Shown: positions 20,532 through 31,532 of the stretch, one piece after another
Layout of the letters: every line of letters begins with the position of its first letter
Numbering within the stretch: the stretch's first letter is position 1
Notes under the pieces: model-generated
Told to the model about the DNA's origin: nothing
Seen by the model: the letters and a program-made list of their open reading frames with translations, nothing else
The model's database searches: none
Assembly (NCBI RefSeq): GCF_029633865.1
Contig: NC_079215.1
Coordinates: 55,703,457 to 55,767,456 of the forward strand
Direction of reading: 5' to 3'
Origin: Lampris incognitus
Taxonomy: Eukaryota > Chordata > Actinopteri > Lampriformes > Lampridae
Length of the DNA stretch: 64,000 nt
Position numbers and translations under genes: made by a program

Positions 20532-20746
20532 CTGGCGTGGGCCCGGGCTTGTGCCTGTATAAAGTAAAACAACCCTCCGTGTGCTGGACAAAGCAGAGAA
20601 GAGAAAAGAAGGACCCAGAGCAAAGGATGAGGGCCAGAGAAAGGAGGATTTACGGGTTTTAAGGATTAGGGTATTGGAAACAGGGCTAGAAAAGGAGAGA
20701 AAGAACGAGTAGCGCCTCTGTGAGGGGCCCCCAGGAAGATACAAGT

Positions 20747-20819
<73 letters not shown>

Positions 20820-21693
20820 AGCAGCTAATCTCTGTTTCACAGGGCTCCCTGAGGCCACGGGCTGCAAGGGGCATCTGCAGGCCAGCAATGCATCACCCTG
20901 CAGTGACGTGTCACATGTGGCCGTCACTGTACGGTCCATGTTCACATTTCTAAATCTGACTGTGAATCGTTTCAGCATTTGATAACCATGTCTTCACACG
21001 TCCGTTCTCGTATTCACAGCGTTTTGGTTGTTTACCGCCCACATTCAACTTGTGTTAGCTGTGTGTTGGTGCAATGACTCAGTTTCCCCACAGAAGATCA
21101 TTGAACTTTCCTCGGATTCCAACTGGTGTGGTGGGCGAGAGCGAGCACCCCAAAAGCCTGCAGTCATTCTGTTGAGGAAATAGCCCTGGATGCTGTTTGT
21201 GACGCAGCAAAACCGCGGCAACAAGGCCTGCAAGTGTGCCTACAAACCCTGTAGTCACAGATACGAGAAAGACCCTTCGTTCTCTTCCGCTCCTCGCTCC
21301 CCACGAGGTTGCGCGGGGTCAGGGTGGGCTTGTTCTGGGCGCTCATACAGACAGGTGACCCGCAGGTGGACGTGGATGGTGCTGGAGGTCGACGGGTGAC
21401 CCCTGGAAGAAGAGCAGCATGGGCAGTTAGAGCTTTCCTTGGCCGCTGTCACACAACTGTGGCATATGGGGCATCGGGACCGTTGGAACATTTTATGAGT
21501 TGAAAGTTAAGCAGGGGAACCCTGGTTAGGTGGCCTCTCACCGCTGACACATCAGAACGGATTGCAGAGAGGACCAGTGTGAAGAAGAAGAAGAAGAAGC
21601 ATGGAAGCAAAGGTCCTGGGCGAGCATTGAAAGACAAGATTTAATAAACCAACCTGCTATTGAAGGCTAGCTAGCACTGTAATTTTTTTTGTC
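20532..21693. other. no gene; one (CA)n tract
   Basis: A (CA)n array lies at about 20751-20814. The rest shows no repeat family or coding motif that I recognise. Short frames on both strands have no family features. Confidence 0.45.
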
Positions 21694-22012
21694 TTTTATT
21701 TCTCCCCCATTGTATCCGGCCAGTTACCCCACTCTTCCGAACCATCCTGGTCTCTGCTCCACCCCCTCTGCCAACCCGGGGAAGGCTGCAGACTACCACG
21801 TGCGAGGATCACGCTATCCCCCACCACACCGATCACAGGAGGAACTAGTGCAGCGACCAGGACACATACCCACATCCGGCTTCCCACCCACAGAGACGGT
21901 GTCTGTAGGGATGCTCGACCAAGCCGGAGGTAACACGGGGATTCGAACCCGCGATCTCCGTGTTGGCAAGCAACGGAATAGACCGCCACACCACCCGGAC
22001 GCCGCTCTAGCA
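21694..22012 (-). mobile_element. tRNA-derived SINE family S, copy 1
   Basis: On the - strand the head reads GTGTGGCGGTCTATTCCGTT followed by a B-box (GGGTTCGAATCCCCG). It continues into a body shared with 23103-23527 and 36769-37190 (TACCTCCGGCTTGGTCG, TGGTCGCTGCACTAG). A segment of the body present in the other copies is missing here. Confidence 0.75.
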
Positions 22013-22934
22013 CTGTAATTTTTATAGAGTAGGATCTTCTCAGCTACACCAGCTCCGTCTGGTCCAGAGAAAACAACCCATTCAAAACGTAAACAGTACA
22101 AAATATGTTTACAGTGTATTACAAGTATGCTCACAGTTCTTTATAAACTTGGACTTCGTAGACAGTGTTACATTAATTCATATTTTTTGAACAATGGGCC
22201 AGTAAAGTTGTTCCTTGAAAAGTGTCTTGATGCATGCGCAGTAATCCAGGTAGGAACATCAAAGAAGGTGGAATCAGTTTATGTTTATGTAAACATTGTA
22301 TCCAGATGAACTGATTCCACCTTCTCCGATGTTCCCTGGAAAGTTATTCCATACATGACATTGTTTTGGGAAGTTATTTCCACATTTATGCAACTTTAGC
22401 TTTAGCTGATTAAAGCAAGTTGCGCACAGTTGCCAATTAAATCGCATAAAGTCCCTGAATCGTCTCTGAATGGAGTGGAGATAAACAGAACAGTGCAAGC
22501 TAAGAATTTCAAGGTTTCTGGGAGAAAAAATGCTAATGTTGAATTATGGATCAGGTCTGAAAATAGAACACACTTGGAAGCGGTTCCTGAAATATTTAAA
22601 TATTCAGTTTGCTGGCTGCTGTTGATGTTCTGTTTCTTTTTTTAACCTGTCCCATGTTCTGCTCACTGTTGAATTCTGCTAATTATAAATATATTACAGT
22701 TTGACTGTGTGTGTGTGTTCGGGGAGGTGAATATGTATGTGTGCTGTATATGATCATGCATTACACAGAGGTTGCCACTGCAACATGCGGGTGATGGTGT
22801 TTCTGATACACACGGACATTCATTCACACACATATGCTTACACACACAGGGAAATGTGCTCCTTGTCAAAGTGACCTCCATTTTGCCTTTTCTAAGTTTA
22901 CCGGCGAAATTATAAGCAACGCAGTATATTTCGG
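22013..22934. other. no recognised feature
   Basis: AT-rich intron with a short near-inverted pair at 22263-22340 (AGAAGGTGGAATCAGTT and AACTGATTCCACCTTCT), which could form a hairpin. Nothing else is recognised. Confidence 0.4.
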
Positions 22935-23036
22935 CCCCCCGCGGGATTCGAACCAGGATCGTGCTGCATCACGAGGCAACATCGCTAACCGCTCGACCAA
23001 AGGGGCCGACACCCTAATTGATTGGCCAGTGAGTCT
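22935..23036 (-). repeat. tRNA-like SINE/LTR fragment
   Basis: The - strand has TGGTCGAGCGGTTAGCGATG (A-box-like) and GGTTCGAATCCCGCG (B-box). Outer bases CGGCCCC and GGGGCCG could pair as an acceptor stem, but the anticodon loop is irregular. It is a tRNA-derived repeat rather than a working tRNA gene. Confidence 0.55.
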
Positions 23037-23102
23037 TTTAGTAGTTTACATGTATAAAAGGCATACATTTATACGTAAATAAAGTAGCGACTTTATGTTA
23101 AA

Positions 23103-23527
23103 ATACTGCATGGTGGGGCATAGCGTGGTGGTCTATTCCGTTGCCTACTTACACGGGAATCGCCGGTTCGAATCCCCGCGTTACCTCTGGCTTGGTCGGG
23201 CGTCCCTACAGACACAAATGGCCGTGTCTGCGGGTGGGAAGCCGGATGTGGGTACGTGTCCTGGTCGCTGCACTAGCGCCTCCTCTGGTCAGTCGGGGGT
23301 AACTGGGGGGAATAACGTGATCCTCCCACGCGCTACGTCCCCCTGGTGAAACTCCTCACCGTCAGGTGAAAAGAAGCGGCTGGCGACTCCACCTGTATCG
23401 GGAAAAGGCATGTGGTAGTCTGCAGCCCTCCCTGGATCGGCAAAGGGGGTGGAGCAGCTACCGGGACGGCTCGGAAAAGTGGGGTAATTGGCCAAGTACA
23501 ACTGGGGAGAAAAGGCCCCCCCCCCCA
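23103..23527 (+). mobile_element. tRNA-derived SINE family S, copy 2
   Basis: Full-length-looking copy. A-box region (GTGGTGGTCTATTCCGTTGC), B-box (CGGTTCGAATCCCCG), then the conserved body (GATCCTCCCACGCGCTACG, GAAAAGAAGCGGCTGGCGAC) and a G/A-rich end at AACTGGGGAGAAAAGGCCCC. Confidence 0.8.
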
Positions 23528-24106
23528 AAAAGAAATACTGCAGAGTTTGTCTTCCGTTCCCGCAGAAAGCCTCTTTTATCTCCCAGAAATCTTGGAGTTG
23601 TTTTGTGAATCTCCGGGTGCCAATACACCAGACTCCACCTGTCTATATTAAGAGAGTGTTGAGCTGCAGCGTCACACTCTGCTCATCATTAAAACCACTC
23701 TGAGCCAGTCGAGTGTGTCTGCAGCACCTGGAAAAATGGATGGGAGCGCATACATTGGGGGGGGGGGTTGTGTGTTTATGAAAGTCTGCATAAGCTTGGA
23801 TAGTGTGTACGTGTGTGTGTATATGTGTGTGTGTGTGTACACATCCATCATTTCAGTAGCACACCATTGTTCTTTGCCTTGCCTCGGGAAGAACTCGGCT
23901 GCTTGTCAATAAAAGCTGCATCTTCTGGTCTGCAGTTTCCTCCCTCAGTATTTATTCTGTTGTGACGGTGTGTTTCGGAAAACTTCCCTCACTATCTTTT
24001 ATGTCACACTCTCGGTCCTACGCTGTTGTGTATGTGTTTGTGTGTACAGACGTGTCTGCTGTAAACTGTTTTTGCTTGCTGAAAAAGGCCTTGTGCCTTG
24101 TGCAGT
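23528..24106. other. no recognised gene
   Basis: Holds a short G run (23758-23767) and a GT-rich tract (about 23812-23840). No coding motif. Confidence 0.4.
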
Positions 24107-24456
24107 CCCAGATAGCATCCGGATGTGGGCCACTTCAGGCAGTGATGCAGCACTGACGGCCTTCTTCTGGCCCTGACAAAATGGATGTGAGCCTGAAGTG
24201 GCCCACATGTACAATAGCAAATATGGTCCAAATATGCTAAATCAAATGTGGGCCTTTTTTTGGCAAGGATGCGGTGATCTCGGCAACATGTAATCTGGAT
24301 GTGACCCTGCAGTGGCCCGTGTGGTAAATGGTGAATATGGCCCAAATGTCACGAAAAAAAAATTATGGGCCATCTTTGGCAAATATGTGGCACATGTGGC
24401 ATTGCTATGGCTTGGTTCTGGCCCAGATCTGGCAAACAGGAGCAGACCGCCCATGT

Positions 24457-24689
24457 TGTTGTGTAGTTGGTTCAGTATCAGACATCAACACACGAAGCAG
24501 AGGAACAGGGGAGCATGTACTTTTCTTAGCAGCTTTTCATCAACACGTTTTCTTCTTCTACTCTTTCTACACATGCGTAACTCACAGTACCTGGAACATA
24601 TAAACCATAGTAGTGCCACCTAGCGGTCTCCAACGTAAATAGCATTAACAGAACACAATGCATCACTATGTATGTATATGGACACAACA
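24457..24689 (-). repeat. 3' LTR of the - strand gypsy element
   Basis: 233 bp, ends TGTTGTG/CACAACA, about 97 percent similar by eye to 28776-29006. Target duplication CATGT lies immediately left. Confidence 0.9.
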
Positions 24690-24815
24690 TCTTCCCCTTT
24701 TGAACAAAGAATACTTCTAGTACCTTAGATTAGAACTGACAGTATTACACTCTGAATAATGTATGTAACCCAATAACATCATTCACTTTTTTACATTTTC
24801 TTTTTCCTCCCCACA

Positions 24816-25394
24816 TTAGTCAGCAGTATTTTTTTTCCACTTTCCCATGACAAAGTCTTTGGTCCAGCTAGGTGGATTTCTAATCCCGGTAAACCTGAGC
24901 TGGTTATCAGAGTTAGAGTCAGGTGGTTTATCAGTCTCTGGTTTAGTACAGTCCATTGCTCTGTCAGAGTCAGTATCAGGGATCAACTCTGGCAGTGCAG
25001 ATAAGCGTGAGGCATTCCAGATCCTTCCATCATCCAGCAAGTAAGTGTTTGGTCCTTTCTTTGTCACAACAGTCCTTGGTTTTGTGAACTCCAGTTCTCC
25101 TTTCTTTACTTTCCATGGCTTCCTAATCCGCACTTTGTCACCGGACTGGAAGTCAGTTGATTTAGCGTGTCTGTGAGCATCTGTGTATTCTTTTGTCTTC
25201 ACTTGTTTTTGCTTCACTCTTTCACGCACAGTGTGTCCATCTTTTGGAGGTACAGGCATCTCCATCACCTGTAGCTTTGTTCTCATTCGTCGACTATGGA
25301 GCAGTTCTGAAGGGGATACTCCAGTCGTAGAATGAGGCGTTGCTCTGTAATCCATCAGGTAAATTCTCAGGAATGATTTCCAGGGTTCTCTTTA
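24816..25394 (-). pseudogene. pol: C-terminal part of Pol, beyond an in-frame stop
   Basis: A TAA at 25392-25394 interrupts pol. The same frame continues to 24816 with the end of the integrase (RATPHSTTGVSPSEL) and a GPY-like region (GDKVRIRKPW, then GPNTYLLDDGRIWNASRL). No indel is needed, so a single nonsense change separates this part from the upstream frame. Confidence 0.85.
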
Positions 25395-28300
25395 GATTGA
25401 TGCGGTCTGTAGGCAGTCTCTAAGGCTTCTGTTGAATCTCTCAACTTCTCTATTGGCTCTTGGATAATAAACTGAAGATCTCAGGTGTCTGATTTCCCTC
25501 TTTTTGAGAAAGTCAGAGAACTCAAAGGAGAGGAATTGAGGTCCATTATCACTGACCAGTTCTTTTGGATTCCCTTTTCGATAGAAAACAGTGGTCAGGA
25601 ACTTGATGACAGTAGCTGTGTCAGCACGGGGAGCAAAGGCTACTTCAAGCCATTTACTATAGTAGTCTACCAGTGTTATGGCATATCTGCAATCAGCAGG
25701 TGCTATCTCAAATGGACCTACGATGTCCACGGAAACCTTTTCCCAGGCAGCAGCTGGTAGGGGAACGGTTTGCAGTGGAGCATCATGGGTTACAGTCGAC
25801 TTATCATTCTGTCTGCAGGTTGTACAGTTCTTAATCAATGTCTCTATCTGGGAGTCCATTTTGGGCCACCAATACAGTTCTCTGAGGCGTTGTTTAGTGC
25901 GCACAATGCCTTGGTGGGTTTCATGAGCGATATTAATGAGTCTTTTCTGCCATGTCTCAGGCACCAGCAACCGATGAGTACCTCTGACACTACAGTCATC
26001 CATGACTGCAAGCTCATGGCGGATCAGGACGAATGTCTGTAAGTCAGGCTCAGTTGGTTTTCGTGAGGGCCAGCCCTTCCGTATCTGTGCACGGAGCTTT
26101 GCGAGCACTGGGCAGGCACAGCACTCAGACTGGAAGTCATCCGCAGACACAGCACTCAGATCAGTGAGAATGGTTGCAACGGATTCCACATTCTCTGCAC
26201 ATGCAGTGTCTGTCTCGGGAAGTGGGAGTCTAGATAGACAGTCAGCGACATAGTTCAAAGATCCAGTTCTGTATTCAACATCATAATCAAATTCCATCAG
26301 GTGAGCAGACCATCTGGCTATCCGGAGACCAGCGCAGTTATTGCCTTTGGTAGTCAGGAGTGTTTTAAGTGCTTGATGATTGGTGCTTAACAGGAATTTC
26401 CTTCCCCAGAGCCATGTACGCCATTTCTCAGCAGACCAGATGCAGGCCAGCGCTTCCTTCTCGACAATGGAATATTTTCTCTCAGTGTCCGACAGACTGC
26501 GAGATGCAAAAGCAACAGTCTGTTCCTCACCAGTACTGTCCAGTTGAGTCAAGACGGCACCTAGCCCATAGTCTGAAGCGTCTGTAGAGACTATGGTAGG
26601 CTTGTTGGGGTCAAACAGCACTAGAGCAGGGCTATTCACGATCATCTTCTTGACTCGGTCAAATGCTGCTTGAGCTGCATCATTCCACTGGAATGAACTG
26701 TCCTTTCGCAGCAGAGCTCGCATAGGTTCAACAACAGTTGCGTAGTTGGGCACAAAATTGCTGTACCATGCACTCAGACCAAGAAATGAGCGCAGGGTTG
26801 CAGGATCAGTAGGGGGCGGGGCATTCAGGATAGCAGTGACATGAGAGTCATCTGGCTGCAGACCTTCTGTACTGATCTTTTGGTCAAGAAAGCTCAGAGT
26901 AGTTTGACGGAGCTGACATTTGTCAATATTAAGTTTCAGTCCCGCTTCATTGATTTTGCGCAGCACAGCACGGAGATTGGCTTCATGTTCCGCTTCTGAG
27001 GATCCGTAGATGATTACATCATCGAGGTAACATTGCACCCGTTTGAGGCCACTTAGGATCATTGTCATCATCTTCTGAAATGTAGCAGGGGCAGAACTCT
27101 GTCCATAAGGAACTCTGCAGTATTGGTACAGGCCTTCACGCGTAATGAAAGCGGTGAGCCCCCTGCTCTCTTCATGCAGCTTCAGTTGATGGTATGCAGA
27201 TTTGAGATCCAGCGTAGAGAACATGACAGATCCACGCAGCTCAGACAGTATGTCCTCAATCAGTGGTAAGGGATGGCTGTCAACGACTACTGCTTTGTTA
27301 GGCTCCCTCAAATCGACGCGCATGCGTATGCCACCTGTCTTCTTCTTAGTGACTACAATTGGGGATAACCATTCAGATGCATCAACTTTCTCAATAATCC
27401 CATTTTCCTCCAGATTCTTGAGTTCATCGGAAACGGCATCACGGACTGAAAGTGGTAACCGTCGAAGCTTTTGTTGTACCAGCTTCACTTCTGGTCGTAC
27501 CTTCACTTTGTGTACAAAGTCCTTTGCACAGCCAAACGCAGCTGGAGTCTCACTTTTCTGTTTGCTGGTAGTGGGCGGAGCTTCGGTTTGGTGGAGTGTC
27601 GCACAGACATTGGCAGTCTCAGGTATTAACTGTCCTCCTTTGATCTGTAGCTGGAGAGCAGTCATCAGGTCCATACCTAGTATAGGTGTCCCAGTTTTCA
27701 CTATGTAAAAGTCTGTGGAGGCACTCTTGTCATTGTAAGTAATGTCAGCTTTAAGACATCCTAGCACATTCAACTTCTCTCTGGAATATGTAACAAGCTG
27801 CATTCTAGGTTCACGTAGCTTACTTGAACCAAAATATTCACTGTAAACATTCTCAGGCAGTATAGAAACACCAGACCCTGTATCAGCAAGTAACTCAACA
27901 GTGCATGCCTGTGCAGTAGTAGGTACAGTAATAGTAGCAGTACAAATTAGCTTAGCAGCTGTTTCAGTAGTAGAACTAACAGTTAAGACAGTTATATCAG
28001 GCACAGTCACTTCATTAACAGAGGATTTGCACACTCTAGAAAAATGTCCCATCTTACCACATGTTTTACATTTGCAGTCCTTCGCAGGGCAGGATTTATC
28101 GTTGGCTAGGTGGTCAGCTGAACCACAACGATAGCATGTGTGGGTTGCATCCGTTTTCTGAACGGTCTTGTACTTTGGCTTGCGCGCCTTCTTTTGCACT
28201 TGAACGGCGGCGACGTACTTTGTGTCACCATCAGCGATGACGTTTGCATCAGCTATAGCAGCTTCAGTACGCCTAGCTACTTCCAAAGCTCTGTCAAGTG

Positions 28301-28670
28301 TCAGGTCCTCCTCCATTAACAATCTCTCGCTTATACGAGGATTGTTTGTCTTCTTTACGATCTGATCACGCAGCATTTCACTTTCCATACTGCCAAATTT
28401 ACATTTCTTCACGAGCTCGCGCAGCGCTGCCACATAGTGATCCGTTGACTCACCCACAGCTTGAGCTCGTTGCCTAAAGCGGTACCTCTCGGCGACAACG
28501 TTCAGTTTCGGGGTGAAATACGCCTCCAAAGCCTGCACAGATCCATCGTAGGTATCAGTCGTGAGCGGCAAGGTGCTGTAGATTCTTTGTCCCTCTGTTC
28601 CTAAGCAGTGAACTAGCAAGGCTCTCTTCCCCCAATAGCAAGCAGGTAGTTGTCGAAAAACTTTTTCCAC
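25392..28670 (-). pseudogene. pol: Gag-Pol of the - strand gypsy element (PR-RT-RH-IN, one frame)
   Basis: About 1,092 codons open on the - strand. In order: capsid-like Gag (TEGQRIYSTLPLTTDTYDG); two zinc-knuckle-like motifs (CYRCGSADHLANDKSC, irregular spacing, and CKTCGKMGHFSRVC, standard CCHC); protease ADTGSGVSIL; reverse transcriptase with YLDD at residues 548-551; RNase H (VSTDASDYGLG); integrase HHCC (CTTCRQ) and the Asp motifs VDIVGPF and VSDNGPQF with Glu in REVERF. Gag and pol are fused in one frame, unlike the + strand element. It is a pseudogene because of the stop at 25392-25394 and because the Gag N-terminus lies in another frame. Confidence 0.9.
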
Positions 28671-28804
28671 GCAGCAAATGCGGTTTTCGGTTCACCTGGG
28701 CACTCCATGAATACGGCAGGAGGTTGCAGGGAGAGCAAAGCCATTTCTTCGCCACTACTACTCTCGTCGCCACTATGTTGTGTAGTTGGTTCAGTATCAG
28801 ACAT
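28613..28804 (-). pseudogene. gag: Gag N-terminus of the - strand element, out of frame
   Basis: From an ATG at 28802-28804, inside the 5' LTR, a frame runs across the LTR end and primer-site region and continues into Gag sequence (AWKKFFDNYLLAIGG). It stops at 28613. The Gag-Pol frame overlaps it in another register, so one small indel has occurred, most simply in the run of C at about 28629-28633. A second candidate start is the internal Met of MALLSLQPP. Confidence 0.7.
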
Positions 28805-29006
28805 CAACACACGAAGCAGAGGAACAGGGGAGCATGTACTTTTCTTAGCAGTTTTTCCATCAACACGTTTTCTCTTCTACTCCTTCTACACATGCGTAGT
28901 TCACAGTACCTGGAACATATAAACCATAGTAGTGCCACCTAGCGGTCTCCAACGTAAATAGCATTAACGGAACACCGCATCACTATGTATGTATATGGAC
29001 ACAACA
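28776..29006 (-). repeat. 5' LTR of the - strand gypsy element
   Basis: 231 bp. Just inside it, on the - strand, TGGCGACGAGAGTAG begins three bases from the LTR, the position of a primer site. I cannot name the tRNA with confidence. Confidence 0.9.
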
Positions 29007-29083
29007 CATGTGCCATCATTCCACACGGTATGTGGGTGTTGGGTGTGGGACGGGTCCGGGCCACAGCAATTTTGCTATCTGGG

Positions 29084-30185
29084 TTTGGTACGTCTGCATT
29101 CCCAGCAGATGTTGTGTGAAGCTCATCATCCACCAGAGTGACTGAGAATGACTTTTCACACAAGGAGGCAGGGGTCAGAAGTAGTGGTTAGCGGTCTAAG
29201 GCCAGGTGAACTCTGAGTGAATTGAGCGATAGAGCAGAGAGGAGAAACAGAAAGGAGGAGAGAGACAGGAAGCGTGGCTGTTCAGTGCTCCCGGTACTCA
29301 CAAGCATGCAACTTTAATGAGGATGCATCCTGCTTGGACTGGCCAGGACCCTCTCCCTCCGTCCTGCTCTCTCCCATTTCATCTCTCCACCCTCCTCTCT
29401 CCTCCTCTGCCTCTGTCTTACTTTCATTCTATTTAGCCGCCTCGTCTGTGTGTCTATCGGTTGGTCATGAGTTAAAGTGAAGAACAGAACAGAGCAGATG
29501 AGGTTATTGGGAGAACACCAGCAGAACACTTAAATAACTGAAGAGGCCCTCAGAAGGTGCCATGGTGTCTTTGGCCGAGTGTACAAACAGGAAGTCCATT
29601 GTTCTGCCTTTGGTGTGTGTTTCTGTTATGGTAGGCTGGGATGTAATGATGTGTAGTCCATGCGATTGGGCTTAACCGTCCTCGTGTGTGTTTGTACTGT
29701 ATGTGTGCATGTGTGTGTGCAGGAAGGACAGGAAATGAAGACTAGAAAAAGGGAGGAAGAGGAGGAGGAGGAGGAGGAGGAGGGGCAGTGGGGGAGGGCT
29801 ACAGGCTAAAGCTGCTGGTTTGCCATGGAGGGGATTAGGGGTCGCCCATGATTACAGACCACCGGCTTATAGGTCACCCAGCAGGTTGTGTGAGGCTTGA
29901 GGTTTGTTGCTTCGTTATGTTTGCTTTCTTTTTGTTTGTGTCACTTCTGAGACAACAAAGTAGAAGATGTGAAGAGAAGTGAGGGGTGTGTGTTATTGCA
30001 TGTGTGTGTGTATGTGCACGCCTTTGTTAGAGGTCTGGATTAGATCTTGCTGCTTCACTTTAGCTGTGGCAGATAGGGATAGGACCATTTTTATCAATTA
30101 TCAGGTTTTGACAGAGAGGAATCCAATATACAGTATGAAAGATACTGGGGTGGGTGGGGAAGAGGAGACTAAAGGAAGAGGGAGA
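29084..30185. other. no gene; short simple repeats
   Basis: Contains GAG triplets at about 29757-29783 and GT-rich sequence at 29683-29720 and 29998-30015. No coding sequence or repeat family is recognised. Confidence 0.45.
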
Positions 30186-30191
30186 GACAGG

Positions 30192-30222
<31 letters not shown>

Positions 30223-30352
30223 GGACAGTCAGAGAGAGATGCACACAGAGACAGACAGACAGACAGAGAGATGCACAGAGAGAGAAAGACAGACAGACAG
30301 TCAGAGAGAGATGCACACAGAGACAGAGAGACAGACAGATACAGAGCGAGAC

Positions 30353-30439
<87 letters not shown>

Positions 30440-30786
30440 TACAGAGCGAGACAGACAGACAGACAGACAGACAGAAAAAGAGAGAGAGACGCACACAGAC
30501 AGAGACTCAGAGAGAGACAGAGATAGACAGAGACAGACAGACAGACAGACAGACGGACAGTCAGATACAGAGCGAGACAGACAGACAGAGAGAGACAGAC
30601 AGACAGACAGATACAGAGCAAGACAGACAGACAGTCAGACATGCATACATATATAGACACAAATACATACATACACACATACACACACACATACATACAT
30701 ACATACATACACAAACATACACACAAATACATACATACATACACACACATACATATATACATACACACACAAATACATACATACAC

Positions 30787-30858
<72 letters not shown>
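30186..30858. repeat. GACA/GAGA then TACA/CA compound microsatellite
   Basis: GACA and GA units alternate from about 30186 to 30640, followed by CATA/CACA units and a final pure (CA)n at about 30793-30857. Long frames of repeated Arg-Asp-Thr/Gln or Cys-Val are artefacts of the repeat. Confidence 0.95.
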
Positions 30859-30860
<2 letters not shown>

Positions 30861-31530
30861 CGAGGAGTCTAGGCCAAAAAAGCACCCTCTTTAGGAAATA
30901 TGGGTGGAACTCAATAACGGTACTGCTAACGTGAGTGTGCAGAGTCTGTGGTCAGATGGGTCTGGAGAGAGTCACTGCTGGCTATGTGGCTGTCTCGTGA
31001 CATCATGACAGGCTTACAAAAGTACAAAATAGTTGCTTAGATACACCAATCTGTTCTGCTCCTGGGGTACTCTCAAGGGTGGAATCCTTGAATTTCTCAG
31101 TCTCATTTTCTCGTTTCGCTTTCTTTGGCCCTTTATCTTTCCTGCCAGCCTGCCACCTCCAGTGATGTCTTTTTGATTATGATTATGATGTGAATATGCT
31201 TTATTTCAGTAGTTTTTTTTACATGCAACTAACGACAATGTCACAGATACAAATCACTACTGTTTTTGAATCCAAACTAGTTAGGACTTGCTTAATTTGC
31301 CTTAAGTTGACTCAGGCTGTGTATCCACCAGAGAGCTATAAAAAGCATCACCTGTATTTTTGTATTGTTTTTTATAGAAAGGCGGTGCTTTCAGGGCTCC
31401 CAACTCAATGCAGGGATCTGACCTCTTTTTGGGACATAGTGCTGTTAGCCCTGTACCTCCGTCTAGAGTTGAAACATGTTCAAATTTTGCTGAGGCACAC
31501 AGCTCATAAGTGTTACTTCTACTTCCACCA
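30859..31530. other. no recognised feature
   Basis: Ordinary intron. A 115-codon + strand frame at 31190-31534 has no recognisable domain. Confidence 0.4.
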
Positions 31531-31532
31531 AT

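Larger units (their letters stand above)
24457..29006 (-). mobile_element. Ty3/gypsy LTR retrotransposon on the - strand, nearly intact
   Basis: 4,550 bp with LTRs of 233 bp (24457-24689) and 231 bp (28776-29006) that begin TGTTGTG and end CACAACA. CATGT is duplicated at 24452-24456 and 29007-29011. The LTRs differ by about seven substitutions and a few small indels, so the insertion is older than the one at 8595. Gag and pol share one long frame. Two lesions are visible: a frame change near the start of gag and one in-frame stop in pol. Confidence 0.92.
24107..29083. mobile_element. non-autonomous DNA transposon, copy 1, split by a gypsy element
   Basis: The left end CCCAGATAGC (24107) and right end GCTATCTGGG (29074-29083) are perfect inverses. 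The interior is rich in TGGCCCA/TGGGCC words. The gypsy element at 24457-29006 sits inside it. Copy 2 at 36349-36766 lacks the gypsy insertion. No transposase is present and the superfamily is not assigned. Confidence 0.7.

Noticed and set aside
20127..20978. A 283-codon - strand frame with YTLYL/YTLHL repeats.
   Set aside because: The 7-bp minisatellite gives a 7-residue peptide repeat in any stop-free frame. There is no start context or domain.
22935..23036. Possible functional tRNA gene on the - strand.
   Set aside because: A- and B-boxes and a 7-bp outer stem are present, but the anticodon arm is irregular and the T stem is poorly paired. It resembles the dispersed tRNA-like repeat units.
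30154..30894. Long frames with [13 protein letters not shown] or VCVCV repeats on both strands.
   Set aside because: Simple-sequence artefacts of GACA, GAGA and CA arrays.
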